Of a stretch of DNA of 64,000 nt, positions 35,946 to 47,810 are shown piece by piece. Made by a program: the position numbers and the translations under genes. The stretch comes from Synchiropus splendidus (Eukaryota; Chordata; Actinopteri; Syngnathiformes; Callionymidae), in NCBI RefSeq assembly GCF_027744825.2, contig NC_071334.1, positions 40,711,437-40,775,436 of the forward strand, written 5' to 3'. How positions within the stretch are numbered: the first letter of the stretch is position 1; the number at the start of each line of letters is the position of its first letter. The notes beneath the pieces are model-generated. The model worked only from the letters and a program-made list of their open reading frames with translations, had not been told where the DNA came from and did not search any database.

Positions 35946-36620
35946 AAGTATGCATCTCAACCAAAGTCTAACTTAAAAAAAAAAAAAAAGATGCATGACT
36001 ATGGTATTGGGTCTGTTTCTTCTCCGCCCAAAATTAGGGTTTATCACCCGCCAAGTTCTCTTCCGGTTCCAGTCAGTGCGAACTCCTGCTTCAAAATGTG
36101 TTTTTGTTTGATATCGTCTCAGGAGACGGGGAAGTTTCTGGAGCCAAGAAGTTGTTGATGTTTTTCATCAGCTTCGCCACAATATAGGCATAGGCGTCAA
36201 ATAACTCTTTCCCGTCTCTCAACAGATCCCGGTTCTTGCCAAAAGTCAGGAGAGTTTCAATTCTGCCATTAACTCTTCTTACTCCGCAGACTCGTCAGTT
36301 TCCAGCAGGGGTCGCCACAGGACCGCGAAAGCCACCACTTCATCACACAGTAGGCACTGCATGCCAGACCGGTTCTGTTCTCAGCTCCCTCGTGCGATGT
36401 CTGATCCGATGTCTGTCTGTGATTCTGTTCTCTGCTGCACTCCAAACCTCTCGGGGGCAAGCAGCACATCGTCACCTAGAGAGTCATCTCTTTCTGCGGA
36501 TGATTGGGCCGGTCCCTCGGGTGTCCATCTTAGGAGAATTGCAGTGTCAGATCAAGGTACACTGCAAGTTTGGGACCCTACTTCCCCAGCTGACTAAAGC
36601 CAGTCTGTTTTTGAAGAACA

Positions 36621-37250
36621 TTGGGCGCTGAGCACCGATGGCCCTTTCGACCTGGACCTGCCCCGGAGGCCGGGTCTGCTCCTGTGCTCAGGGCGCTTGT
36701 CTTGACAGAGTATCTTCCCGAATTGAAAGCGCCTGTCTCCTCACCTGCCCATATGGATCAAGAAGACACTCGGTCATTGACACGCCCTTCAGTTTCACAG
36801 TCAAACCCCTGGGTCAACTCAGAGAACCAGCGGTCATTTCTGATGGAGGAGGTCCACGCTCTCCTGTCAAAGGAAGTAATCGAGCTAGTGCAAAAGCGAT
36901 CCTCTTACACTAGGTTTTACTCCTGGTACTTTCTCGAACCCAAGAAGACAGGAGAGTGGAGAACTGTTCTGGACCTCAGTGTCCTCAACCAATTCGTGAC
37001 CAGACAGCGGACTTCCGCTGACCAGACTACCAGGAGACTCCTGGAGTGCGTCAGAGTGTGAGAGTGGATCGTGATCTTGCACACTCCAACTTCCACAACA
37101 CGGTTTGGCCGAGTCACAGGAAGTTTTTCCGGTTTGGGCTCGAGGGACAGGTATAATAAAGCACTCTAGTGCCTCGCACCTTCGCAAAGTGCGTGGAGGT
37201 GGGGCTCGATCCATTAAGGAGACAAGTTCTGCGAATTCTGACGTACTTGG
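36621..37250 (+). pseudogene. DIRS-like reverse transcriptase N-terminal region
   Basis: The open frame 36621-37061 has NQRSFLMEEVHALLSKEVIE, then FYSWYFLEPKKTGEWRTVLD and LSVLNQFVTRQR. After a frame break come FFRFGLEGQV and a CVEVGLDPL-like stretch. This is the RT fingers region; the catalytic YxDD box was not found. Related to 12180-12620. Confidence 0.7.
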
Positions 37251-37659
37251 ACTACTGGTTGAATCTAGCCAGGTCGAAACAGGAATCATGAGCGCACACC
37301 AGCTTGGTGTTGGAGCACATCGTGCTATTGAGGCTCAGAGTAAACCTCCTGAAAAGCGCACTCCCAGTCAGAGTCCCAGTCCCAGACAGAGCACGGGTTT
37401 CCTGGGGGTCATGCTGGACTCAGTCTGGACTCAGAAGGCCTCCTGTTTGCCCTTCCTCCTCCTTGCCTTCTTCTTTCTCTGATGAGGAGAATTCAGCTGC
37501 CGAGAGTGAGAATGATTCTCGTGGCTCCAGATAGCTACAGCTGGTGTCTGGAGATGTGTCAGATGCGGATCAAAGGCCCCTAGGAGTTCCCCCCATCGAG
37601 GTCAGCGCTTCTACAAGCATCAGGAAGATTTGACTTCTCCAGGGTTAACATCAGTCACA

Positions 37660-38960
37660 TCCCTGATGTCCAATTGATTCTTCAGAACGCTAAAGCTCTG
37701 TCAACCCTCAGAGCATACAATGCTAAATGGATATTGTTTCCCCAGTGGTGTGGAACCCTGTCAGCCTCCCCAAAATCGGCACCTGTTTCTCTAATCCTCT
37801 CTTTTCTCCAACATCTGGTTAATGAACATCGGTGCAGTGCTACATTATGGGTATATGTAGCAGCCCTTTCCATGCTACACAATGGTCTGGACGGTCACCC
37901 CGTCGGCGAGCATCGTCTAGTGAGCCGTTTCATGAGGAGTGAAAAGCCGGTGACATTGCAGGCGGTTTAGTCCAGCAAAACGTGCATCTCCTTGACGGCC
38001 GTCTGGCAAAGGAGCCGGCGGTGCCAGTCAGACGTCCGGTATGGACGGCCATGGTAATTGCCCATGGTTCTCAGGTCAGGCCACATTGCAAGGCTGGGGG
38101 TTAAGCTTTGTGGTCAAGATGACCTCATAGGTGTTCCAGAGTCCTGGGAGATGTGCTGGAGTACTGACACGAGGGTGTGCTGCAACCTGTTCAAGTGCTG
38201 CGAACAGTCCTGCAGCAGGGGGCAGAAATTATGAGGGGTCCGCCGATCCAAGGGTGTCCCCAACAAAGCATGGCTACTTCAAGGCTAGCAGGCAGTCCTC
38301 TGCCCCCCTGAGGTGCAGTTCACTATTCGAAATGCTGAAGCACCGGCAACACTCAAAGCATATAATGCTCAATGGGTGTGGACTGCTGTCCGTTGGGTAA
38401 ACATCCACTGCTAGTCCAGTTAATGCAGGGATCTCGAAGACTCAGACCCACATCCAGACACATCTGCCCCTATTGGGATCTTCAGTTGGTATTAAAGTCT
38501 CTCTCTGAAGCTCCCTTCGAGCCATTTAATCAGGCTCCTTTGGAGCTGGTGGCTTACAAAGCAGCTCTCCTCCTTGTCCTTCCCTCCATCAGGGTTTGGA
38601 GAACTACGTGCCTTCTCGATTAGTCTTTTATCCCAAATTTCTTTGTGCCTCTTCTGAGGTCAGCAATTTTTCGGTGAAGGCTTTCTGTCCTAACCCCCAC
38701 CCGGATGAGAACCACTGGCACTTGCACAAGGTGTGTCCTGTGAGGGCACTGAGAGCTAGTCTGAATGGAGTCAAGGCCTTTGGGAAAACAGATAAGATGT
38801 GGGTGGCTCTGGCAGGTGGTAAAAAGGGGCAACATCCATAGCTGCCTTCAGAGGAGTTTCTTTGGCAGAAACCTGCCAAGCAGCTTCCTGGGGTTCCGCC
38901 TCAATTTTTGCAGATTTCTATTTGTCTGACGTAGCAGGTTCTTCTTTGCCTCATTTTCCC
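37660..38960 (+). pseudogene. DIRS-like tyrosine recombinase, two joined copies
   Basis: Copy one (37670-37950): IQNAKALSTLRAYNAKWILF, then SAPVSLILSFLQHLVNEHRC and ATLWVYVAAL with VGEHRLVSRFMR. Copy two (38300-38960): VQFTIRNAEAPATLKAYNA, RRLRPTSRHICPYWDLQLVL, FEPFNQAPLELVAYKAALLL, CPVRALRASLNGVKAFGKTD, MWVALAGGKKGQ, and the C-terminal AETCQAASWGSASIFADFY near 38862-38920. The stretch that should hold the His-x-x-Arg active-site box is deleted between GGKKGQ and AETC. Confidence 0.65.
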
Positions 38961-38961
38961 C

Positions 38962-39125
38962 AGGGAGGCGTCCAGGGGGCATCCGGATCAGATGCCCGAG
39001 CCTCCTCAACTGGTTCCTCTCGATGTGGAGGAGCAGCGGCTCCACCCCGAGCTCCTCCTGGATGACCGAACTCCTCACCCTATCTCTAAGGGTGCGCTCA
39101 GCCACCCTGCGGAGGAAACTCAATG
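38962..39125 (-). pseudogene. LINE ORF2 C-terminal tail
   Basis: The minus frame reads SFLRRVAERTLRDRVRSSVI, then QEELGVEPLLLHIERNQLRR and LGHLIRMPPGRLPGE, a very common fish LINE 3' coding end with the L-G-H-hydrophobic-RM motif. The clade (L2- or RTE-like) cannot be decided from this piece. It truncates the DIRS-like block. Confidence 0.65.
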
Positions 39126-39878
39126 ACGCAATTACTCCAACATCATATGTGATATTTAGATCAGATCCAGAGACTAACCTGCTTCGAGCTGAGGTGAAAC
39201 TATGAATGTATGAATTGAGAATTATAAAAAAGTAACCCGAGTCGAAATTGAAATGTGTTTAAATTAAATCTTCCCATTTTAAAAAACAATGTTTCTGTTG
39301 TTCATTTTTACAAAATTTTAATGCTGTAGTAAGTAAGTAAAGCTTGTGAACAAATTCAGATATTGTATTTTCATATTTTTTTCACAAGTTAGGGGTGTAT
39401 TCTCAGTTATTATTTATCAACTGAGTCTCAAATTGTAAAACTTTTTTTTCAGTGTTTTAAAAACAAACAACTGGCAAATTAAACTGGTTGACATTGTAGG
39501 TTCGTGAACCTGTTTTTGTCTTGTCTGTTTTGTCTGTGTTCGCAAATTACCATAAAAGAATAGTTTTGGTAGGCTGGCTGTTCATCTTATAAAATCTAAT
39601 CGCAGCACTGAAGCCTCTAAGTACATTTTTCCTTTTTACTTCAAGCTTTTCTCCATCCATTAGATTCTCAAATATCTGTTTCAGTGTTAAAACTTCTAAT
39701 TGTCAGTACCAGAAATTGAATTGTTTGAAAAAACAACACATTTTTTTGTTTTTTTCAGCACTCACACGTGCATCAAATTTAAGACATTCCATTCTCACTT
39801 TAAGACAACAAGCGATTTTAGTATGTTGAGCATGTTGGCATGTTCCCTATCTTCCTAATCTTTTCATTTCACTTTTTC

Positions 39879-39911
<33 letters not shown>

Positions 39912-40633
39912 GTAAAGCTTTTTACTAATCACTGCCAATTCTAACTGACAAACAACAAATCACAGGGTTGACATTGTAGTTTCTGACATACGTTCAGTTT
40001 TTTTCATTTTTAATCGTCCTAGACCTACATTTTCTTTACATATCTTCAAGCTGAATAGTATTTTATCTTCTATTTGTTTAAATTCACAAGGTGTACGAAT
40101 TGCGTGGAAGCATTTTTTTTTTTTTTTTTACGCTAGTAGTCTCTCAATGAGGCACTGAATCCTGCAGAAGGCTTTTATTCTTTTTTATGAACTTGCATCT
40201 ACCTATCCATCCATCAGTCAGTTAAGTTTTAAAGTGTAACTGCATACGACGGAATATGCACATAGAAAATATCAGAAAAAATAAATATGAGAATCTACTT
40301 CAAAGAACAACTTTGTTCATTGTGAAGGGAAAGAACAGAAACTCCATAGAAAGAACACCTGAGAAACAACAACAACAACAACCAAAAAAAAAAACAATAT
40401 AACAAAGCTGACAAAAATATTTGAAAGCAACAGTGTACGCTGTGTAACGCTTGGTGACCCAATATCCAATCCTATGGGAAGACGTCCCGGATCATACTCG
40501 GGCCGCCTTCGTTCAACATATACAGCCAATTACTAGTATCTCGCTCCTAAAATAAGCCTCTATGCACTTTTTTAAAAAACGGTGGCAAAATTCACCATTC
40601 TGCCCATAAGAGGGCGAAAGTGATGGAATGAGA
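39126..40633. other. T-rich unassigned DNA
   Basis: Long poly(T) at about 39880-39907 and other T tracts; no coding or structured repeat recognised. Confidence 0.4.
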
Positions 40634-41182
40634 TTAAGATTTAAAATGAGAAGACCCAAAATGTCGAGGGTGAACACGGTGATTAATACAATCTTGAATC
40701 TTGAGCACAGAGTGCCCCTTATTTGTCCCACAGCGGAGAAATGTTGGACTTGTTGGATCTACGAATCTGTAGGTAAATGCGGAATTGATGAACATATCAC
40801 TTACAACTCCTAGACAATGCTTGTTATTGGTTTGGGTGTGTTCTTCTTGATAGAATTTGTATGAACATCTCATAAACATCTCATCAACATCATACTCATA
40901 CGAGAACTTTAAACGGAAGGCAGGAACACATATTGGATATGAAGTTCTATGAGGCTTTTCCACTGGACCTTTGGAGTCAAAGTGTTCATGTTTGCATGTT
41001 ACTACAGTACTTTTTGGGTTTAATTTTGTAATGATGTAGTGTTTCTGTTGGTTGGGGACAAACTCCAGGACCATGTTACGATTTTCAAACGTTACTGTCA
41101 ACATTTGCGTCAAAAGGATACTTCTGCAAGGAATCTCAGTTAATTCCAAAAGCAAATGGATACCGACAATATCCTTGAACAA
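40634..41182 (-). CDS. Unidentified 182-codon ORF next to the Polinton ATPase fragment
   Basis: It is open for 182 codons from ATG 41182 in AT-rich DNA, where stops are expected often. It includes FENRNMVLEFVPNQQKHYII, then KPHRTSYPICVPAFRLKFSY and VDEMFMRCSYKFYQEE. I recognise no domain. It could belong to the Polinton cargo or to a host gene. Confidence 0.35.
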   Translation of the reverse strand: MFKDIVGIHLLLELTEIPCRSILLTQMLTVTFENRNMVLEFVPNQQKHYIITKLNPKSTVVTCKHEHFDSKGPVEKPHRTSYPICVPAFRLKFSYEYDVDEMFMRCSYKFYQEEHTQTNNKHCLGVVSDMFINSAFTYRFVDPTSPTFLRCGTNKGHSVLKIQDCINHRVHPRHFGSSHFKS

Positions 41183-41260
41183 AATCTGAAATTTTGAAAG
41201 AGCTAAATCTAATGCTGTTGTAATATATTCTCACTATGATGTGGTTTAAACATAAATGAT

Positions 41261-41583
41261 GGAATAGTTATCTCCTATTATTCTTGACGATGTTATTTTT
41301 GAAGCTTCTGAAAACCCTGAGGTTGTTCGAATTTTTACCCAGTACAGACAACATAAAAATATGAGTGTTATAATGCTGACGCGAAACTTATTTCATCGTG
41401 GTAAATATAGTCGTACTATTAGTCTGAATTTCAATTACTTTGTATTGTTTAAGAATCCTCGCAATAAAATGCAGATGAAAGTTCTTGCTCAACAGGTTTA
41501 CCTGTCTCAAAGAGCTTTCTTTCTAGAAAGCTTTGAAGACGCTACAGCCGGCGCTCACAGGCACTTAATTGTTAATTGTTGAT
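41261..41583 (+). pseudogene. Polinton packaging ATPase, C-terminal part
   Basis: From about 41275 the frame reads PIILDDVIFEASENPEVVRI (Walker B, with adjacent aspartates). It continues MSVIMLTRNLFHRGKYSRTI, then SLNFNYFVLFKNPRN and LAQQVYLSQRAFFLESFEDA, the sensor and C-terminal parts of a FtsK/HerA-type packaging ATPase. Walker A and everything before it are missing. The enzyme would pump element DNA into capsids. Confidence 0.8.
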
Positions 41584-42729
41584 CGATTACTTTATTTGGA
41601 TTGAGTCTTGAGACCTGGTTCTCTCTTTACTCAAATATCTCCTCAAGACTTAAACACATCACAAAGTCCTGGTGACATGAGAGTATTTAGACTTAAAGGA
41701 GCGCCACCCCATGGCATAGCCTCAACCTCCATCTTCCTCCACATGACACAGTGCTCAGGACATCAGGATGTGCCACGGGACATGCTGACTTCAGCGTCAC
41801 CTCGAGCTGCATGGTTACTATTTAATGCCTTCAGAGTGTGTTTAGATTCCCAAGCTTCAAGCTCAGCTGCTCCCTCTTGCACTTCTTTATTTTTGAATGA
41901 AATTCTGGGCTAAACAGAAACATACGCCAAAGATCAAAGGCAGGAGGATTTGCTGTAGCTGACCTTAGTTACTGCAAAATGACACGCAGGACACAGGTAG
42001 ACTGACAAGCAATCGCGCACACTCCTGTTGTATCTTCAGATGTTTCAGCTTTTTGCTTAGATTTTCAGCAGCTTAAAGTGCAGAATAACAAGCAAACCCT
42101 AATTTAAGTTGTCAGAACTTCTTGTAAACAAAGCCAACATGAGGGTAAAAAGTTGACGCATTTCATCATGTTGCCTTGGAATAATGATGCAAGGCGGCAG
42201 TACAGTGTGGCTGCTTCATGGTTATCGCGAGCGAGGAGAAGCCGAGTGCAGGAACTCATTAGTCATGTTTGTCAGAATCCTCTCTGTTGTCGGTCCTCAC
42301 AGCTACAGCACTGATTGCTTGATTCTGCCCACTGCCTGAGCTCCAGTGTGAATGAAGAAAGCTTAACTGAGTCACGTTTGAGGGTGACTCCAGGTTATTT
42401 CCTCAGAATAATGGAGGTTTATGCCTTCTTCTAAACACCAGCTCTACTATGCATCAGCAAAATGAAACGCTGACTACTTGGCACCGATTTCCAGTGCCAC
42501 ATTTGGGTCCGTTTAAAATGATGTTTTCCAGCCGTCAGCAGCTGCTTTCCATCCAGCGGCTTTTTCCTCGTCTCCCCACTTTTCCTCTTCCCCACCAGCG
42601 CCGTCCCCTCCTTCTTCACGTCAAACTTGGCAGGCAAGTTTACACTCAATTTTCAAAGCCTTCAAATTATCGGCTGCCGTTCCAATCATTGGGAATCTAA
42701 TAGGAGGACTTGTAAAGAAGTAAAACACT
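41584..42729. other. Unassigned DNA between two Polinton genes
   Basis: No recognisable coding or repeat structure; short frames at 41608 and 42449 look incidental. It may be a later insertion into the Polinton or its drifted spacer. Confidence 0.35.
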
Positions 42730-43495
42730 ATGAAGACTGTCCAAAAAATGGATCTCATCTCTCCTCAGCAAATTAACCAGTTATCACGTCCAACCTCCCA
42801 CATCCGTGAAACTGCCGAAGACGAACAGAATGAGAAGATGAGGACCATTCTAAATGATTCTCAGTTAAACTCGTATGAGAAGATTAAAAAGTATGATGCT
42901 CTATTGCAGAGATATTTAACCTTCACAAAACAGGATCAGAGAGACCAAAGGAGAGTAACTCTGACTTTAAAAGGAGACAGAGTCAGCGATCATCCCCACG
43001 ACTCTGACAGTCGTGTCGAAAGTGTTCTAAAAACACCCTCTGTAACAGATGACTTGGGTAAGGATATTCTAAATAGCCTTCCGTCAAAAGCTCGAAGAAA
43101 TGCTGAATACATTATCCAGAGGATATCCAAAAACGGTGATGGTTGGAATATGAATGGCGAATTTATGTATGAGGAAATGCTGTAAACGGCTCTCATGTGA
43201 TATATTCAAGTACCTTTCCCTACCGTATAAGAAAACAAGTCCTTCATTACCTGAGGGATGGTGCGAGTTTCTCGTCTCATTATTAAAGCTAAACTTCCCT
43301 CTCACACTGCTGTCCAATCCTGAAGCGAGGGCTCAATATCAGAGACTTAAATCGAAGTCTATCTCGCGAAAGAAAAGTATAGCTGAGAGCTGGTCTCCCG
43401 ACCCAAAGGACCCTAAAGTGACACCTCAACGACGCTTGATGCGAGTAATGACCAAAGGGAAGAAATTGTCTCTAACACATCGATGGGTTTCCTGA
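42730..43495 (+). pseudogene. Polinton conserved late protein (helical), frameshifted
   Basis: The first frame (42730-43185) has an N-terminal helical part with YEKIKKYDALLQRYLTFTKQ and, near the end, LPSKARRNAEYIIQRI and WNMNGEFMYEEML. The second frame (43154-43495) continues PEGWCEFLVSLLKLNFPLTL and ends in a basic tail. The pair of motifs WNxNGE and GWxEFL recurs in Polinton and adintovirus genomes as a protein of uncertain role. A frameshift near 43180 splits them; aataaaatg at about 43531 may be its poly(A) signal. Confidence 0.6.
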
Positions 43496-43701
43496 ATAAT
43501 TGTCTTGTACACAGTTATTGTCTTTTCATCAATAAAATGTTTTATTGAATTACTATGAGATTACAGATTTTTTTTTTAAACACACGCACAAACAAAATAA
43601 GATTAGTCACACGTTACAATAGTCATTAAAATACAGAAGAGAACAGTTCTGTTGTTTCCACGGACAGTGTGCACATCTTTTTAGACATTGTTGATGTCCT
43701 T

Positions 43702-44145
43702 TCACAAAGTTGTATACCAAGAGGTCATTTTGGTATCGTCATTGTAAAGACATAAAACTTCTTCGATAGACAGCCCTCTAGCACGATGACAGAGGTAGAA
43801 GACGCAATGATGACCACATACAAACGATAGAGGGTGCTGTAGTTGACCATTGTTGTACTTGTTGTCGCCTGAATGTTTCTTGAGAAACTTTAAAATATTT
43901 TCAGGGTAATGTGCAAAGTAGGGTCCCATTCCAAATGAGTCAAAGAAAGTTGTTCTACCGTCTTCTTCGAGACTTAAAGCCAGCCATTGCTCTCCTGGTT
44001 TATGTGCCGGATGTGTGTTGACGATGAAATATGCAGGCAGTCTGAGGGGGTGTGTCAATTGAGGCAACTTATCCGACGGTCATACACCGTAAAATGTGTC
44101 GCCCATGAGACCTCTCAGCAGCCTCTGTAACTGGAGACTATCCAT
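43702..44145 (-). pseudogene. Polinton adenovirus-type cysteine protease, inactivated
   Basis: ATG at 44145, seven bases after the capsid gene. Residues 1-21 read MDSLQLQRLLRGLMGDTFYGV, then an in-frame TGA (44080-44082), then PSDKLPQL and the catalytic domain: NTHPAHKPGEQWLAL, FFDSFG (acidic region) and CGHHCVFYLCHRARG with the nucleophile Cys. In adenain-family enzymes the first catalytic residue is the His of G-x-H-W; here it is Gln (GEQW). It would mature capsid proteins; this copy is dead. Confidence 0.85.
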
Positions 44146-44151
44146 AATTTT

Positions 44152-45218
44152 TTAATAACAGTCCACCAGCACTTGTTTTTTTGCATCAATCTCCAGAATG
44201 GAATCATAACAAGCGTACACATTCTGTGTTAGGGTGTTTGGTAAGGGTACTCTGAATCTCATCTCCAGTATTAAATTCCCATTTGCCGTCGGCTGGATTG
44301 AGATTAAATGCAAACAGTGAATAACCACCGTTGAAACCTTCGCGGTCAACGCTTAAGGGTAGATCCTTCAAATGTCTTCTTGTAGCTACAATCATGTTAT
44401 AAAACTCTCTGACCGCTATACCGTTATTAAACTGAGGTTGAAAAGCTTTAGCGGGCATCATTCGGCCATCCTGACAGAGTGCTAGATATTCAGTGTCGTA
44501 ATGATGAAAATTGAATGGGGAGAGATCTCTCCTACCGGTAAATGCCTCATGATGCACCATCCCTAAAACCATGTATTTAGGTATTGAACCCAGAAACAAA
44601 TTCTCCTGGGTACATATTCTTGAGTTTTCTGGAATGGAGTATGTTTTTACATTGACTCATGAGAGTGGGTAGAGAGCATTTCCTTTTAACAAACCTGCTG
44701 CATGACCTATTCCCACAGCTGGCGAAACAGTGACTTTCTTCACAAACAGGCACCGAGGATTTTCAGTTGGAATCGCGGGCCCGGTCAGGCAGAAGGCATC
44801 ATTCGCCCTGGTGAGTTTAATTCTTAAATCGACCGAGTTTAATAACAGTCTCTCAAAGAAAAATATGTCGCTGTGGAGAGGACCGAGAAGTCATTCGATC
44901 CCCCAGAACCACATCGCACTGATCAAAGATTGTGTTTAGAGGGTAATTGATGAGACTGACTGCTGCGTCGTTAGCCAGCGGTGTGCCATCGGCGTTAGTA
45001 ATTCTTGCACGCACGTGCAGAAGGGTGTCGTTTAGGTCTAGATACTTTTCACCGTCTCCCGGTATAAAAAACTCAATCGATCCTCCTTCGCTGATAGCGG
45101 CTACTGGAGCAATTTCAGTGTAAATTTTGTCCTCGACGGAAAGCTGCATCACCGGCGCCGTGAATAAATCCAGTTCTGCCAATGTGCATTCAGCAGATTT
45201 CTGGTGAAGGAGCACCAT
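44152..45218 (-). pseudogene. Polinton major capsid protein, deleted and frameshifted
   Basis: N-terminal frame 45218-44853: an AxxxxGGSIEFFIPG-like beta segment and YLDLNDTLLHVRARI. A middle part (about 44860-44700) contains LLNSVDLRIKLTRANDAFCL. The C-terminal frame 44599-44204 contains PKYMVLGMVHHEAFTGRRDL, SPFNFHHYDTEYLALCQDGR, then YNMIVATRRH. The last part (to 44152) shifts frame and ends ACYDSILEIDAKKQVLVD. At about 355 codons it is roughly half the usual length, so a central deletion and at least two frame changes are present. A double jelly-roll capsid protein is inferred from the family. Confidence 0.85.
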
Positions 45219-45238
45219 GTTACTGTATATAAGGTTTT

Positions 45239-45680
45239 TTAAAATATATCAGAGCTCCCTCTGGACTTCCTCTTGGCCCGTTTGCTTCTGTCAACTGACT
45301 TCTTTCTTTTTTTGTTTGTACGTTTTTTAGAGCTCTGTGTTACACATCGTCCTGGAGGGCATCTCTTTATCCTTCGTGATAAGACGGCTATACCGCCTGA
45401 CCCTTCCTGTCTCTGTTGATCGCTCATTCCTCTCATTCTCTCTACGGGTGAACATAACCAAGGCTATGTTACCCACTGCTAATTTGAGATGTGGTTTCGC
45501 TATGGCAATACCTCTTTTCAACAGAGGTGATACAAACCGAAACATTTTTGAGAAGAGGGAACCGATACCTCGTACGTACATAACAGGGGCACCGTAGAAA
45601 CCAGGTAGATCTCCACCCACCTGTTTTTCATAATATTGTACAACTCTGTGTGGGTCGTCTCTTAAGCCGGCATGAACCAT
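45239..45680 (-). pseudogene. Polinton basic minor virion protein, frameshifted
   Basis: The frame 45680-45327 contains DLPGFYGAPVMYVRGIGSLF, KMFRFVSPLLKRGIAIAKPH, an amphipathic helix typical of the small minor protein encoded next to the Polinton capsid. After a frameshift near 45440, frame 45436-45239 gives a highly basic tail (KKRTNKKRKKSVDRSKRAKR), suited to DNA binding. Confidence 0.7.
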
Positions 45681-45808
45681 TGTGTTTGTTTATAACTCTG
45701 TCTGCAAAGGTGGGCTATATCTCTGGTATTGTGATGATGAATGAATTTCCAGACGACGATACAAGGGTTATATAGTATCCTCTCAAGTAACAGGTCTAAA
45801 GTGTAGAG

Positions 45809-46611
45809 TCACCACCACCTTTCCAAAGGTAAAATTGACTGGTTTGTTAAGATCTGATTTAATTTGTATCTGAATATTTTCAATATGGTTCTTGGCAAAT
45901 AGTAAGCAGGGTTAAAATGTTGTGTGATTATATCTGAGTAACTACCCCTGATTTCGACCGTTCTTAAAAGCGGTGCATATGCATCCCCTATAAGCTGCGG
46001 TCTTACAATGTCGCTGTAACAGTAGAGATGGTAAAACCCCGCTTTTAAATCAACTGGATGGGGCGCTCTGAACTCGCAAAAATGGATCCAGTTACCAGGC
46101 TCTGCACCTAGCATGTAAGCCAAAGGAGAGTTAAAAAGCACAAGGTTCTGACCAAGCTGTAATATCCACCCTTGAACTTCAGTTTGGAAATATCTGTCCC
46201 CGCAGTTTTGAAATGTCGATCAACCCCTCGCGATTCGTCTTTTTTCCTCTCAGCTGAGGCGCTGGCGTCAGGATCCGGAACCCTAAGTCTCGCCATGGCT
46301 CTATGAAATTCATCTTTATGCCGCCGCAATGTGTTAGCATCGAAATCTGAACCTCTCGGGGGAACCGTGTTTGTGTTGGAATCAGGTCCTCTAGGGTTCG
46401 GTTTCCAGTAATATGACGCCGCATCCTCCGGAATATTATGCCATGTATGTATGAGGGTGTGTAATCTCCGTCAAAGCAACCTCCCATTTTCTGTTTAAAT
46501 CGATATGTTGTGCTAAATCAACGCGGAAAGTACCAATCGAGTTGTCTTTAAAAACTCTTGCACTGGCGATGGTAAAGTCACATAGAAGCCAACGTTCTTT
46601 GAGCCGTACAT
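45809..46611 (-). pseudogene. Polinton penton-like (minor capsid) protein, frameshifted
   Basis: ATG at 46611. The start reads MYGSKNVGFYVTLPSPVQEF before the frame breaks; the middle lies in frames 46487-46179 and 46329-46108. The end (46141-45809) has AEPGNWIHFCEFRAPHPVDL and YCYSDIVRPQLIGDAYAPLL, a well-conserved jelly-roll block of this protein. At least two frame changes. Confidence 0.75.
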
Positions 46612-46645
46612 GATGATATGATGCCTGGTGTAAAGAAGGATCGTC

Positions 46646-47437
46646 TTATATATTTTTTATATCTGAAGCTTTTACCCAGCTGTTGAATTTTTCAGGCCAG
46701 TTCTGTCTCCCTCCTTTAACGACGCGTTCCTTGAGAATCTTTTCAAAGTGAAATACTTTATCCTTTACGAGTTGTACTTTTTGTAATTCTTGATCATAAA
46801 ATGACCCCTGGATGGGTTCGCCATCGAAATCTTTCAATTTATAGACAGGCGGGTTGCAGTGAATACGTTCAGTTATCATAAATATCTCGTCTGTAAAACT
46901 CTGCTCATACATTTTGTCAAATACACCTCGTAGTTTTGATATCCTAACATGATCGCCCTCCTTAAATTTTGGCTTGTAAAGATTGTCAAACACTTGCAGA
47001 GTATTTTCTTTAGTTACTTCCATCGGTGTCATTTTTATACTACTGTGATAGCTGTGATTATAACTCTTTGCTAGATCCTGTAAAACCTTGATGTAACGCA
47101 GGGTGTTTTTAGCTGTAAAATATCTCCACATCCGATTTTTAAGAGTGCGGTTAAATCTCTCAACCACAGACGCCGTAACGTCACTCGCTGTTGAAAAATG
47201 ATTAATACCCTTCCTTTCCATCAAAGCCCGGAAACTATTGTTGAAAAATTATTTCCCGTCATCCGTCTGTAGCTTTGCAGGCGTCCCGCTCTCCTCCAGC
47301 ACTGATTCAAACGCCTTCACTGTCTCAATCGCCTGCATGTCGAATAGGTCGGCCTGGAATTGTTGAAGAGGCCTGTGAACAAATACTCTGTTTCTCGGAA
47401 AGCTTACTCTGGCTGGTTTATGCAAGGTGTTATGCAA
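46646..47437 (-). pseudogene. Polinton retroviral-like integrase with in-frame stop and deletion
   Basis: The first part (47437-47249) has RPLQQFQADLFDM (first Asp region) joined directly to AIETVKAFESVLEESGTPAK and LQTDDGK. Between them the centre of the catalytic core is missing. An in-frame TAA (47249-47251) follows. The same frame continues 47224-46646 with VVERFNRTLKNRMWRYFTAK (catalytic Glu) and a chromodomain-like end (FKEGDHVRISKLRGVFDKMY). It would insert the element into host DNA. Confidence 0.85.
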
Positions 47438-47810
47438 CGCATCCTATTTTGATAAAAAACTTTAATAGATTTAGAACTGACTGGTTTTCCAGTCTCAACC
47501 TGCACCCCTCCACGAAGCGATCCACACCTCAATAGCTCCCGGGGTGAAGAGGATTGTAATAAACTCTTTTAATGATGTGTTTCACTGACATGTTAAACGA
47601 GAAATGAATGAGCTGAGATCCAAATATGCCGCTTAATGTTTTTTATGAAACAGGTTATGTCAGGATTCAAACGTAATTAAACAAAGAGAGTAAGAAAAAA
47701 AAAAAAAATCACATACGAGGGAATCTCGTGTTTGTGACATGGACCAGGACCGGCGTTCTATTCCAGACGACGCGTCAATTAGAGGATCCTCTGGCTCATG
47801 TTTGATGTAT

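Larger units (their letters stand above)
35486..38960 (+). mobile_element. DIRS-like retroelement block 3, decayed
   Basis: Starts with a 14-bp minisatellite (gatgcgcgatgtgc, 35494-35535). It then holds the GVYAV module, the tatgcatct/ggtattgggt module (35945-36080), a gag-like region, RT (36830-37240), a module with gtcccagtcccagacagagc (37370-37560, also 8435-8700), a YR N-terminal copy (37660-37950), the shared unknown module (37950-38100) and a second YR copy (38300-38960). Order matches block 1, so both derive from one composite parent. Confidence 0.7.
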
